Of a stretch of DNA of 64,000 nucleotides, positions 18,769 through 27,717 are shown piece after piece. Numbering within the stretch: the stretch's first letter is position 1; every line of letters begins with the position of its first letter. Source of the DNA: JABDKH01 sp963768565 (GTDB taxonomy: Bacteria > Bacteroidota > Rhodothermia > Rhodothermales > JABDKH01); contig CAVYIO010000006.1 of assembly GCA_963768565.1 (NCBI GenBank), positions 1 to 64,000 of the forward strand, in the 5' to 3' direction. A model generated the notes under the pieces. The model ran no database searches and was not told the origin of the DNA. It worked only from the letters and a program-made list of their open reading frames with translations. A program made the translations under genes and the position numbers.

Positions 18769-20211
18769 CTACCTGTCACTCACTCTATCCAGAAGTTGCT
18801 CGACTCGCGGATCGCTCCGAATCGGAACGAGAAGCGGATCTCCAGCGAGAGTTTCAGGTCCGAAACGGCCGTCTTTGACGGCGCATGTCAGTGCTTCGAT
18901 CGCGGCATCAACGTGAGACAGCTGGGCTTCGGCGCGTGCGAGCTGCAAACATGTGGAAGGAGCACCCGGACGGATGGCCAGTGCGATACGTAGCACCCCG
19001 GCGGCACGTTCAAAATCCTCCTCGGCGATGTAGCGCCGAGCTTCGTAGAACGAGAATGCACTGAACGCGGATGCCAACATGCGACGGGCCGCCGCGGAGG
19101 CGTCGGGATCGGACTCGTCGGCTGCCTCCTGCGCAAGGTCGGCGAGCCGCAGTTGCTCGACCGCCTCTGCCTGCGACGGACGATCTTCGGAGTCGCGATA
19201 CGTGTCGGCGAACGACTTTGCCTCAAGCGTGTACAGCAATGCACGTCGTGAGAGCTGCTCGCGCCTGGTCATCTGATGGCGAAGATCTGCCTTCAGAGAG
19301 AGAAGACCCAGATGCATCCGCATTGACTTCACATCCGCGAGTCCCTGGTAGTCAGCTGCGATTTCCCGGTATCGTCTTGCGGCGTCGGCGAGGAGTCCGG
19401 CGGTTTCCATCTCTCTCGCCGCTCGACTGTCGGTGGCGAACAGCGAATCGACGAATGAGTTATCGACCGGAATAAGTCCACTCCGCATGGCCCGGAGGTG
19501 TAGCCAGCTCAGCGCCACGTCGGCAAGATCTCGCGGTGGCCAAGTATGCCCGCCGTCGAATGTTGCGAATCGATGCCCGACGGCTGTCGTGTCCAGCGCA
19601 AGGTCTCGCATCCGCGCACCATCATAGTTGAAGCCCTCGACCCCGGCGGTACCGAAGTAGACCGGTGGCCGCGTCATGCGCAGCGTCGCCAGAACCTCGG
19701 GCTCGCGAATTGACAGGCCGTCTCCGGCGCCGATGATTCCGGCGACGTGACCATCGAGTTGGGCAGCGATCGCCCATGAATAGTGGGCGGTTCCCGAGAA
19801 TCCCGCGAGGTAGAGCCGTGCAGGGTCAACGGCAAACCGAACCTGGGCATCGACCAGCATGGCCGACAGTGCATCGTCGTTCACTACGTACGCCGAGTCG
19901 GCATCGCTGAGCGTGTCGTAGGAGCTCATCAGAACGTAGCCGAGTCGCTCCGCGGTTTCACGAAACAGCTCGAGCGGACGCAACGCCCGTCCTCTTGGGT
20001 CCATCAGGAAGACGACCGGATGGTTGCCCGACTTCGCGTAACCCTTCGGAAGGTAGACAGCGTAGTGTCGTGACGAATTCGTCCCGGAAGCAACGTGCTC
20101 GGTCACTTCGCCGACACGAAAAAACAGCGAGTCATCGTCGGATTGCTGCGCCGTCGAACTGGCGACGATCGACGACAGCGTCAGAATCAACACAGCGATT
20201 CGCATTCGCAT
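18769..20211 (-). CDS. Secreted alpha/beta-hydrolase (esterase-like) with C-terminal TPR-like region
   Basis: About 480 residues from the ATG at 20211 (another ATG two codons on), chosen because the signal peptide IAVLILTLSSIVASSTAQQ follows; the longer frame upstream has no protein-like content. Residues ~30-260 are an esterase-type alpha/beta hydrolase: YAVYLPKGYAKSGNHPVVFL, then LYLAGFSGTAHYSWAIAAQL with the nucleophile Ser in GFSGT, and FDGGHTWPP supplying the His. Residues ~290-480 are helical and TPR-like (ARRYREIAADYQGLADVKSM; FERAAGVLRIALAIRPGAPS; AEAQLSHVDAAIEALTCAVK). Probably a periplasmic esterase; substrate unknown. Confidence 0.78.
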   Translation of the reverse strand: MRMRIAVLILTLSSIVASSTAQQSDDDSLFFRVGEVTEHVASGTNSSRHYAVYLPKGYAKSGNHPVVFLMDPRGRALRPLELFRETAERLGYVLMSSYDTLSDADSAYVVNDDALSAMLVDAQVRFAVDPARLYLAGFSGTAHYSWAIAAQLDGHVAGIIGAGDGLSIREPEVLATLRMTRPPVYFGTAGVEGFNYDGARMRDLALDTTAVGHRFATFDGGHTWPPRDLADVALSWLHLRAMRSGLIPVDNSFVDSLFATDSRAAREMETAGLLADAARRYREIAADYQGLADVKSMRMHLGLLSLKADLRHQMTRREQLSRRALLYTLEAKSFADTYRDSEDRPSQAEAVEQLRLADLAQEAADESDPDASAAARRMLASAFSAFSFYEARRYIAEEDFERAAGVLRIALAIRPGAPSTCLQLARAEAQLSHVDAAIEALTCAVKDGRFGPETLAGDPLLVPIRSDPRVEQLLDRVSDR

Positions 20212-20640
20212 AGTGAATGCAGAGATGGATGGGGAGTCACTGCTGTCATGATGCGACGGATCGGTGCGAACAAGCAAGTCACAATGTAGGACCCGACCTG
20301 CGCCAGGGATGACGAGCGGGAGACAAGTCAGTAGAGTGGTACTCGGGGAGAATCGTCGGTCTCGCATTTAGCAGACCGTGCCTCGTGCGTGTCTCCAAGG
20401 ACTGACGCATCTGCACGATAGAATCCGCCAGGTCACGCGTCGACGGCGCGGGCAGTCTGACATAAGTAGTGTATTGTCGGCCAACAGATTACGGAAGAAC
20501 CCCGGCATCATCTATCGGCCTGATTCAGTATCGACCTCTCGACGACACCTTCCTTTGTTCGATGTCGAGCCGTCGTGTCATCGTGAGGGCAGGTTGGGCC
20601 GTCATCAGCTTTTGAATGTCACTGTTTTGCGAGGTACTTC
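20212..20640. other. Divergent intergenic region
   Basis: About 430 bp between divergent genes. No gene, RNA or strong repeat recognised; promoters for both flanking genes should lie here but no clear motif stands out. Confidence 0.35.
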
Positions 20641-21100
20641 ATGAAAACCACTTGCTCTTTGTCAGTCCTGCTGCTTGTCGTGGCTCTGATAGGCTGCGAG
20701 GCGCCGTCCGAGGCTCAACTCGACCTTACCGATCCTCGATCACATCCAGGCCCAGGCGGACTTCACCTCCAAGCACCGCAACCCGTTTGTCGCTTCCTGG
20801 AGAATCGAGAGTGCCATCGTGGGCGACGTCGATCTCGACGTCCGTAAGACCCTGGTCATCTTCACGTTCTCGGACGACGGAGACTACTCTGTATCCGTTT
20901 CCAAGGATGTCGACCACCTGGTGTGCGGAGCGCCGCAGATCGACTGCGCCTGGAGCGGTACATATTCGTATACGCGCACCGAGGTAACGACCGTCGACGT
21001 TGACGGCCCGGATAGTAGTTCCTACACTTTCTCCTGTGGTAGGCTGATCCTTATGGACAACGATATGAAGATCACCCTGCGTGAGACCGGTCGCGCCTGA
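20641..21100 (+). CDS. Small lipoprotein, frameshifted
   Basis: Starts MKTTCSLSVLLLVVALIGCE, a lipoprotein signal with LIGC lipobox. After AQLDLTD the frame as read ends in arginine-rich nonsense at 20847, whereas the next frame gives a protein-like continuation (ILDHIQAQADFTSKHRNPFV, ASWRIESAIVGDVDLDVRKT, FSDDGDYSVSVSKDVDHLVC) to a stop at 21100. One extra base near 20726-20735 explains this. The mature part is beta-rich with three Cys and resembles a small lipocalin-like outer-membrane lipoprotein. Function unknown. Its stop is three bases from the stop of the convergent nuoB-like gene. Confidence 0.6.
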
Positions 21101-21103
21101 CCG

Positions 21104-21616
21104 CTACCGCTGTGGTCCGCCTGCGGAGGCATAGTCGAGCGCGACGGTGTATTCATTCCTGATCACCTGAATATCTATCAGTGCGTGTAGCAGGGCCTCG
21201 GGCCTTGGCGGGCAGCCTGGGATGTACACATCAACAGGAAGAAAATTGTCGATGCCCTGGACGACGCCGTAGCAGCGATGCATTCCGCCCGATGATGCAC
21301 ACGCTCCCATGGCGATGCACCACTTGGGGTCAGCCATCTGATCCCAGATGCGACGGAGGACGTGCGACATCTTGTAGGAGCACCAGCCGGCAACAAAAAG
21401 CAGATCCGCCTGACGCGGCGAGAAGCGAAACGACTCACTCCCGAACCGGCCCATGTCGTAGCCGGGGCAAAAAGACGACATCATTTCGATGCCGCAACAG
21501 GAGAGTCCCATCGGCAGGGGCATAAGCGAGTTCGATCGAGCCCAGTTGAACACGACATCCACGCGCGTCGTGAGGACCGAAGTCTCACCCAACAATCGAT
21601 ATAAGCCTGTTCTCAC
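21104..21616 (-). CDS. nuoB: NADH-quinone oxidoreductase subunit B (NuoB)-like, isolated gene
   Basis: 170 residues. All features of the N2 cluster-bearing NuoB/PSST subunit are visible: GLSCCGIEMM (tandem Cys), RFSPRQADLLFVAG, AMGACASSGGM (third Cys) and VDVYIPGCPPRPEALLHAL (fourth Cys). It differs from typical subunits by several extra cysteines (SSFCPGYD, AGWCSYKMSHV, DPKWCIAMG, MHRCYG). The start is a GTG at 21616. No other nuo gene is nearby, so either complex I genes are dispersed in this genome or this is a paralogue. Transfers electrons from Fe-S clusters to quinone as part of complex I, if it is the functional copy. Confidence 0.88.
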   Translation of the reverse strand: MRTGLYRLLGETSVLTTRVDVVFNWARSNSLMPLPMGLSCCGIEMMSSFCPGYDMGRFGSESFRFSPRQADLLFVAGWCSYKMSHVLRRIWDQMADPKWCIAMGACASSGGMHRCYGVVQGIDNFLPVDVYIPGCPPRPEALLHALIDIQVIRNEYTVALDYASAGGPQR

Positions 21617-21836
21617 TGGCCTGATATCTCTGGAGAACAGATCGAGTCTCAGGTAACCGACTCCAGCGGCGAATGGCTGCAGGGGAATCCCTGAAATGCC
21701 CCAAACCCGACCTGCATCGCAAGCCGGGCTTGAGTCGCTGCATGCGAACTAGGCGTCTTCGCCCCTCAGCCGCCCGATCTCGCGAGACGATGAACGGTCC
21801 GCCTCAGGTCTTCGCCGGTCGATAGATTCCGCTCGA

Positions 21837-22199
21837 CTAATTGCGAAAACCGTATTCAAGCGTGAAGAACCGAGGATTCAGCTCTGCCAGCGGCCCTCGG
21901 AGTTTCGCCAACTCGCCGTCAGGACCGTGAACTTCCAAACGGCTTATTTCTGAGATCTCGAGCGCCTCACCAATGAGCGTTCCAACATTGTCGAGATGGG
22001 CCAGGAGACCATCGGCATCTGCGTAAGCCTCCCGGCAATGCACTTCGTCGCCCTCGAAGCTGAACCCATAATAAAGACACGCTGATTCAGAGCCGGTCTT
22101 TGCCACGAACCGCTCGCAGATCGCTCGGAACGCGTCGAGTTGACCATCCTGAACCTTGAAGTACGGTACGATGCTACAACACCTGTCTTGAGTCGCCAT
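21837..22199 (-). CDS. ABM-like small protein (dimeric alpha-beta barrel)
   Basis: 120 residues. VPYFKVQDGQLDAFRAICER, CLYYGFSFEGDEVHCREAYA and LLAHLDNVGTLIGEALEISE follow the order of an antibiotic-biosynthesis-monooxygenase-type barrel, with HLDN marking the usual helix after strand 3. No haem- or substrate-binding residue can be named. Possible oxygenase or stress protein; likely cytoplasmic as there is no signal peptide. It is flanked by 200-400-bp intergenic gaps and shares no obvious operon. Confidence 0.7.
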   Translation of the reverse strand: MATQDRCCSIVPYFKVQDGQLDAFRAICERFVAKTGSESACLYYGFSFEGDEVHCREAYADADGLLAHLDNVGTLIGEALEISEISRLEVHGPDGELAKLRGPLAELNPRFFTLEYGFRN

Positions 22200-22636
22200 A
22201 TGCCCTCTTGGAATTGACCATGATTGCTGCGCCGATTGAAGCGCAACGTGCTCGCGGCACCCTACACGATTTGACGGGGATTACCTGACACTACGGATTT
22301 GATGCCGGGTTGTCAACGAGTCCCGTCAGGCGACCCCGATACACCGCTCAGTCGTCCGACCTGCAGGGCGACTCGCCTCGTGGATCGCTGTCCCTGGATG
22401 AGATCGAAGAGCGGTATGAACGGGAGGCATGGGAGTACAGTATGAACCGAGGTGCGGGAGGAAGAGTGCCAGGCAGGCCAGGAGTATCATTTCACTGGAT
22501 GGCCCCCTTGCCTCTTTCCCGATTTCAGGGTATTTCTGTAAGTCTCGCTCAACTCACATCTCTGTCGCGCACTTCCATGTCCAGCGATGTCGAGCGCCGT
22601 ATTGTTTGCACCAACCAGCTGAAGAGGAGTATAGCC

Positions 22637-22918
22637 ATGGCAACACTTATCGCATTTCACGAAGTGAACGATGGACAGACCTGGGCCAGTGCCTGGCGAC
22701 ACGGGCCGGGGAGTCGGCACGAGATGTTTGGGAAGATTGGTGTGAAGGCTCGGACCTTTCGCGATCCGAACAACCACGAAGTGACTGGCGTTCTGATAGA
22801 AGCACCAGATATTGAACGTTTCGAAGCGTTCATGGCTACTGAAGAAGTGAAGAAGGCGATGGAGGAGGACGGACTCAAGGTCGAGACGATCCGCATCCTG
22901 GGCGAGTTCTCGCCGTAG
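22637..22918 (+). CDS. Small ferredoxin-fold hypothetical protein
   Basis: 93 residues from the ATG at 22637, preceded by GAAGAGGAG at good spacing; the frame is open upstream to 22310 but that part is not protein-like. Sequence: MATLIAFHEVNDGQTWASAW, then EMFGKIGVKARTFRDPNNHE, VTGVLIEAPDIERFEAFMAT and VKKAMEEDGLKVETIRILGE. This order of strands and helices fits a dimeric alpha-beta barrel protein often annotated as hypothetical. Function unknown. Confidence 0.68.
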   Translation: MATLIAFHEVNDGQTWASAWRHGPGSRHEMFGKIGVKARTFRDPNNHEVTGVLIEAPDIERFEAFMATEEVKKAMEEDGLKVETIRILGEFSP

Positions 22919-23263
22919 GTGGTCCCTCTCCCTCTCCCGCTCCCGTTTTCGGGCGCTAGTCGCGTACTGGGAGTGGACGCCGTGAGAGCCCGCAGAGCGC
23001 CCGATCCATCTCGTGGGTAAGGCGGTGTCCACAAGAACCTTGAGATTCTCAGAAAGCACTTCGCTCCAAGATGACGAACGCCGTGGAGGGCCGGATCACA
23101 TGGGAGGAGGATTGGGAGTATCTGCGGGCGTTGGAGGAGGGGCAGGTTCGTCTTGCGTATTCAACGCGTTTGTACTCTCGATCCCCCTTTCACAGGGCGT
23201 GAGGTGCAGGTCGGTCTATCGGCGTTCATTGCCGTCGCCACGCCATAGTTCCAACGGTAGAAC
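22919..23263. other. Intergenic region, no recognised features
   Basis: Pyrimidine-rich just after the stop at 22918 (TCCCTCTCCCTCTCCCGC), then unremarkable sequence up to the SnoaL-like gene. No gene, RNA or strong hairpin recognised. Confidence 0.35.
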
Positions 23264-23725
23264 ATGAGAAACACGATCCTGTCAGTGTCGATTGCAGCCT
23301 TCGCCTTCGTCCCCTTCGCGGTCTATGCGCAGAACACGAGCGCTCAGACGTCACAGACCGAGGAGCAGCGTGTTCTGGCTATCGAGGACGAGTACGTTGC
23401 GGCAGAGGTGAACCGGGATGAAGCCACGCTGCGTCGAATCGTCGATGAACGATTCTTGTTCAACTTGAACACAGGCACGACCAATGGCAAAGAGGATTTC
23501 ATTCAGTCGGTGCTGAAGATGTCCATGGTCGGCCAGACGATTAGCGAACGGTCTGCTGTCATTGAGGGTGACATTGCTCTCGTCTTCGGCACGGCGGAGC
23601 TACGATTCGCTGTGCCTGGCAAGGATGAGTCCGTCTCCGTGCTGCGATATACGTCCACCTACGTGAAGCGAGAAGGAGAGTGGCGCCTGCTTGCGCTGCA
23701 GATGCAGAGGAGGGTACCCGACTAG
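23264..23725 (+). CDS. Secreted SnoaL/NTF2-like (DUF4440) protein
   Basis: 153 residues. Signal peptide ILSVSIAAFAFVPFAVYAQ is followed by a DUF4440 cone fold: EEQRVLAIEDEYVAAEVNRD, EATLRRIVDERFLFNLNTGT, GKEDFIQSVL, RSAVIEGDIALVFGTAEL and YVKREGEWRLLALQMQRRVP. Length and strand order are typical. DUF4440 proteins are diverse; no catalytic residues can be assigned. Probably periplasmic. Confidence 0.8.
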   Translation: MRNTILSVSIAAFAFVPFAVYAQNTSAQTSQTEEQRVLAIEDEYVAAEVNRDEATLRRIVDERFLFNLNTGTTNGKEDFIQSVLKMSMVGQTISERSAVIEGDIALVFGTAELRFAVPGKDESVSVLRYTSTYVKREGEWRLLALQMQRRVPD

Positions 23726-23911
23726 TGCCGATCAGTATCTCTCGGTTTCCGACTTCCATCGACCTGACCGAAATGCCGTGCTACGACCGCCAGACGCGGG
23801 GGTGGAGGGTGAGAAAAGAGGCAGGAGCCGAATCGGCATTCCCCCCTTGCGCGTTTCCTGTCACTTGACTAACAAAGGAGAGGGCGCAGTCTATCCTCCG
23901 TAGAGGTCGGC

Positions 23912-24672
23912 ATGACGACAGCTCAAGCGACTGTGGCGTATCGGCTATTGGATACAGAACTGGAACGATCCGTACCACCTGGCACCACAGGAGTTTGTCG
24001 GCCGCTACAGTGCAGACACGAAGCGAAGGCTCGTTGACCATCTCCGGTCCGGCCATCGCCTTGATCAAATTCTGCGGGTCCTCCTGGTGCCGTTTCCCGC
24101 AATGCGATGCCCCACATAACGGCGCAGTCGAATTGTGCGTCGGACATTGGACATGGCCGTCCGGACTTGCACATTATGTGGATCGCCACGATGTCCTGCT
24201 GCCCGCCGCCTTCGTAGATCAGGTGCTAAGCGGAGTCCAGTCAGCGCCGGAGATCGAACACAGAGAATGGGAGTTCAACGTGGACACAACGTGGTGGATA
24301 GAGTGGTGCAGGTCCAATGGATCGGGCGTTGTCCGCAGGATTATGGAGGACTTGAATCCGAGAGCGCAGCGCGAGGCATTGGAAGCTATAGTGAAGGTGC
24401 GGGGTGATGTGGGATTCCCTCTGATAAAAAAGGCAGAAGATCTTTCAACTTCGGTTTGCATCTACCAGCATTGCCAGCGCCCTTCACTTGGCGGACTAAC
24501 CTGTGAACTCCGGTGTGCCGAGCACGCGTCGGATCGGGAGGCTGGAGCAAGCCACTTTGAATCGGAAGCACGGGACGTTTACAGCCGCCACCTGGATCTC
24601 GCGCTTCGGCGGGCTACGCGTGAGATCGAGGAGGGGAAACATGGACGCGCCGAGGTGGACAAGATCTCATAG
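23912..24672 (+). pseudogene. Small conserved hypothetical protein (CGxSWCR ... HWTWPSGLAHYV), frameshifted
   Basis: Two frames together give a protein-like sequence. The first reads WRIGYWIQNWNDPYHLAPQE then FVGRYSADTKRRLVDHLRSG; near 24062 it passes into the frame CGSSWCRFPQC, VGHWTWPSGLAHYVDRHDVL, LPAAFVDQVL. I recall this Cys-then-W-P-x-GLAHYV-x-x-H-x-V-x-LP pattern in small uncharacterised proteins of about 130 residues, possibly a metal-binding fold. The start is unclear: an ATG at 23912 is in a different frame. The frame stays open to 24672, but conserved character is lost after about 24300. Low certainty about borders and function. Confidence 0.4.
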
Positions 24673-24842
24673 AGCGTTGACTTACGAGCGGCAGGCGGTG
24701 GCGCTGATCGAGAGTCGGCTCAGTGGGTCGTGGGCTGCAGTCGCCGGTGTGGAAATCAGAACGGTTCGAGACTTTACCTGAACTCTATGAATGCGGAAAG
24801 TCGCTAATGCATTGTGCACCAGCGACTTATCTCTAGTTCGTG

Positions 24843-24925
24843 TACCCGGGGTGGGACTCGAACCCACACGTCCAAAGGACATACGATTTTGAGTCGCATG
24901 CGTCTACCAGTTCCGCCACCCGGGC
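24843..24925 (-). tRNA. tRNA-Leu (anticodon CAA)
   Basis: 83-nt class II tRNA on the minus strand. The acceptor stem is GCCCGGG/CCCGGGT with a terminal G-U pair as in other Leu tRNAs, followed by discriminator A. D-arm TGGCGGAACTGGTAGACGC, anticodon stem TGCGA/TCGTA with loop CTCAAAA (anticodon CAA, reading UUG), a variable arm (TGTCCTTTGGACG) and the T-arm GTGGGTTCGAGTCCCAC are all clear. The 3' CCA is not encoded. Confidence 0.96.
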
Positions 24926-24987
24926 ATCAACACCTCTAACGAGGATGTCGATCTGTAGTTTTCACCGACGATCCAGGCCCGATTCCG

Positions 24988-26361
24988 CTAGGCCACTCTC
25001 TCGCCGAAGATCTTCATGAACCGGATCGAAGTCTCGATTCCCTGACGGAACCGCTCCAGTCCGAAGCACTCGTTCGGAGAATGGATCGCATCCGAGTTCA
25101 ACCCGAATCCCATCAACACCGTGTCGATTCCGAGGATCTCTTTGAAGTCGGCTACGATCGGGATTGAACCACCTTCGCGCGTGAAGAACGGCTTTCGGCC
25201 AAACACGCCTTCCATCGCTTCCGCAGTCGCCTGCATCGCCGGGATCGTCGTGTCCACCAGCACAGCCTTCCCACCGTGCAGATACTTGAAGTCCAGCTTC
25301 ATCGTATCCGGCGTGTGCTCCTTGAAGTAGCGCTCCAGCTGCTCGGCCGCCTTGTCGGATGTCTGGTTCGGCACGAGGCGCATCGAGATCTTGGCATTCG
25401 CCGTCGAAGGCAATACCGTTTTTGCTCCCGGCTCGATGTAGCCGCCCCAGATTCCGTTGCAGTCGAGCGTCGGCCTTCCGGTCGAGGCCTCGTGTGGCGA
25501 GTACCCCTTCTCGGTCTTTGCTACCGGAGCGCCGGCATCCGCAATGAACGCCTTCTCGTCGAAGGGAAGAGCCTTGTAGGTCGCGCGCTCCTCATCCGAC
25601 AGTGGTCGCACGGAATCATAAAAGCCCGGCAGCGTCACGCGATGGTCCTCGTCGTGGAGTCCGGCAATGAGCTTCGCAAGCGCGTTGATCGGATTCTCAA
25701 TGGCGCCACCGTACACACCGGAGTGCAGGTCGCGATCGGGTCCCGTCAGTTTCACCTCGACATACGCCATCCCTCTCAGGCCGTACGTGATGGACGGTAC
25801 TCCTTCATCAAACATGGCCGTGTCCGAGACGACGACCACGTCGGCTTTCATGCGCTCTTTGTTCTTGCGCACAAACGGTACGATGTGCTCCGAACCGGTC
25901 TCCTCCTCGCCCTCGAACACCATCTTCAGATTCAGCGGCAGCGCATCGCCCGACTGGAGATAGGCCTCGGCTGCCTTGACGTGCATGAATAGCTGTCCCT
26001 TGTCGTCGCACGTGCCGCGGCCGTAGAGGACGCCGTTCTTACGAGTAGGCTCGAACGGAGGAGACGTCCACAGGTCCAGTGGGTCGGGCGGCTGGACATC
26101 GTAGTGTCCGTAAACGAGAATCGTCGGTTTTGCGTCGTCGACGAGGTGCTCCGCATAGACGATCGGGTGCCCCGCGGTCTCGTGGACTTCCACCGTCTTG
26201 ACGCCGATGCGGCGGAGTTCGTCGGCCAGCCAGTTCGCCGCTCTCTTGACTTCACCCGCGCTATCCGCATTCGTGCTGATTGACGGTATGCGCAGGAAAT
26301 CCTCGAGTCCGGCTACAGAGTCTTCAAAGTGCTCCTGAGCGTAGGAGAGTGCCTTTTCCAT
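24988..26361 (-). CDS. M20 family dipeptidase (PepV/CNDP-like)
   Basis: 457-residue zinc metallopeptidase. Metal ligands and catalytic residues are in place: VYGHYDVQPP (His; catalytic Asp), GRGTCDDKGQL (bridging Asp), FEGEEETGSEH (catalytic Glu-Glu), VVVSDTAMFD (Asp) and the late SDAIHSPNECF (His). The lid/dimerisation domain lies at ~190-330 with DLHSGVYGGAIENP. Length and motif order match the CNDP/DapE-like dipeptidases that cleave dipeptides in the cytoplasm; no signal peptide. It is followed by the tRNA-Leu and preceded, 129 bp upstream, by two lipoprotein genes in the same orientation. Confidence 0.93.
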   Translation of the reverse strand: MEKALSYAQEHFEDSVAGLEDFLRIPSISTNADSAGEVKRAANWLADELRRIGVKTVEVHETAGHPIVYAEHLVDDAKPTILVYGHYDVQPPDPLDLWTSPPFEPTRKNGVLYGRGTCDDKGQLFMHVKAAEAYLQSGDALPLNLKMVFEGEEETGSEHIVPFVRKNKERMKADVVVVSDTAMFDEGVPSITYGLRGMAYVEVKLTGPDRDLHSGVYGGAIENPINALAKLIAGLHDEDHRVTLPGFYDSVRPLSDEERATYKALPFDEKAFIADAGAPVAKTEKGYSPHEASTGRPTLDCNGIWGGYIEPGAKTVLPSTANAKISMRLVPNQTSDKAAEQLERYFKEHTPDTMKLDFKYLHGGKAVLVDTTIPAMQATAEAMEGVFGRKPFFTREGGSIPIVADFKEILGIDTVLMGFGLNSDAIHSPNECFGLERFRQGIETSIRFMKIFGERVA

Positions 26362-26490
26362 GATGATCCGCTCGGTATTGTCGAAGTGCAGTTATGCTCG
26401 AAGTATACGGACTGAAGGGGATGGGCTTGATGAAGGATTCCGGATTTTGGCGCCACCTTCACGTGCGCAGTTGGCACTCGCATCAATATC

Positions 26491-27006
26491 TCAGAATTCG
26501 CTCTCGTCGCGCCACCGCACGAGCTTCCAGGATACGGTCGTGTCGGGTCGAAGCATGGAGAAATTGACGTTGCCATCTCCCCTGAAGACTTCACCGCTCT
26601 CCAGCGAAATCGTGAGATTGAACGAGCGCACGATACGCTCACTCAATCCTCGCTCGAATTCGTCACGCGAGATGATCTGATTCCACTGCAGGCGGATCAG
26701 GTTCGAGTTGTCGAAGAGCCGGCGTGTACTTTCAAGGTCCTGACCGAATCCCCACTCCCGCTCCACCTGCTCGTCGAAATCGTAGTAACTGAAGACGAAA
26801 GAGGAGTCGAGCAGCGGCTCGTACAGCGAGATGTCGCGCAGCTCGTACGCGTTTCGAAAGTTCGTGAAGAAGCCTTCGACGGTGGTCGGATCCCCCAGAA
26901 AATCGCCAAACGGATCACCCTCCTCGAGCGCGGGAGCGAAAGGATTGCAGCCGGTCACGACGACCAGAGCAGCGAGGAGGGCCGGGATGATGACGCCTGT
27001 CTTCAA
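26491..27006 (-). CDS. Lipoprotein, NTF2-like fold (paralogue of next upstream gene)
   Basis: 171 residues with lipobox VVTGC. The mature part reads VEGFFTNFRNAYELRDISLY, LLDSSFVFSYYDFDEQVERE, then GDGNVNFSMLRPDTTVSWKL and VRWRDE. The helix-then-curved-sheet layout and the final W-x-L-x-x-W-x-D match the neighbouring lipoprotein at 27133, so the pair probably arose by duplication. Function unknown; exposed on a membrane surface in the periplasm or outside. Confidence 0.7.
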   Translation of the reverse strand: MKTGVIIPALLAALVVVTGCNPFAPALEEGDPFGDFLGDPTTVEGFFTNFRNAYELRDISLYEPLLDSSFVFSYYDFDEQVEREWGFGQDLESTRRLFDNSNLIRLQWNQIISRDEFERGLSERIVRSFNLTISLESGEVFRGDGNVNFSMLRPDTTVSWKLVRWRDESEF

Positions 27007-27132
27007 CGCGAGTGGGCTGGTTGAATGGCAAGGTACGGCCGATTACAACGCTTTTCTTCGGGCAAGTGGTCCGCAAATCGGACCACGGGAGACCAGAAGA
27101 CAAACCCGCACGTGTCGCGAAATGTCGGGGTC

Positions 27133-27717
27133 TCAGTCGACGAATTCGGCCTTGAGGTCGCTCCATGACGAAGCGCTGCTCACCTCCCGGTCGGTCCAGG
27201 CCGCTAGCCGCCAGAGGCCGTCCGTTCCCTGTTCGATCTCCCAGCGAAGCTGGCCCTCCACCGACGTCGGGATCTCGGGGCGACTGTGGTTGACCGTCAA
27301 CTCGTAGTTGGAATCGACAATGCTCAACCGGTCCGACACCGGCGTCGGGCTCTCGTCAGTGAGCAGGAGCCGATGATTTGATCCGAAACGTCCGGCTGCG
27401 GCGAGAGCGCTGAAATACTGCTCCTCGTTTGTGACCCCCCATCCGTTCCAGATCGGACTGCTGGCTTCCGCCGACGCGGTCGGCTGAAAAACGAATTCGT
27501 CGGAGAACGACCGCCGATAATTGAGGGTATTCAATTCCCCGACCGCGGAGATCAGGTTTGCTACCACCTGTTCGGGCGTATCGGGCTGAAGGTAGGTCCC
27601 GCCCACGACGATGGGCGGCTCCGGGTCGCGTGTATCAAAGAGGGCACAGCCGGCCATCAGACCGGCGGCCACCACGGTCGCGACGATTCCGGCATATCGC
27701 GTGGTCGCCCGATTCAT
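27133..27717 (-). CDS. Lipoprotein, NTF2-like fold
   Basis: 194 residues with lipobox LMAGC. It shares its architecture with the adjacent lipoprotein: TPEQVVANLISAVGELNTLN, YRRSFSDEFVFQP, EEQYFSALAAAG, SNYELTVNHSRPEIP and the closing GLWRLAAWTDREVSSASSWS. The ATG overlaps the stop of the upstream methyltransferase by four bases (ATGA), so translation is likely coupled. No catalytic residues can be named. Confidence 0.7.
   Translation of the reverse strand: MNRATTRYAGIVATVVAAGLMAGCALFDTRDPEPPIVVGGTYLQPDTPEQVVANLISAVGELNTLNYRRSFSDEFVFQPTASAEASSPIWNGWGVTNEEQYFSALAAAGRFGSNHRLLLTDESPTPVSDRLSIVDSNYELTVNHSRPEIPTSVEGQLRWEIEQGTDGLWRLAAWTDREVSSASSWSDLKAEFVD

Noticed and set aside
24843..24925. tRNA-Leu as an integration (att) site for a mobile element
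   Set aside because: No integrase, direct repeat of the tRNA 3' end, or atypical cargo was found on either side.
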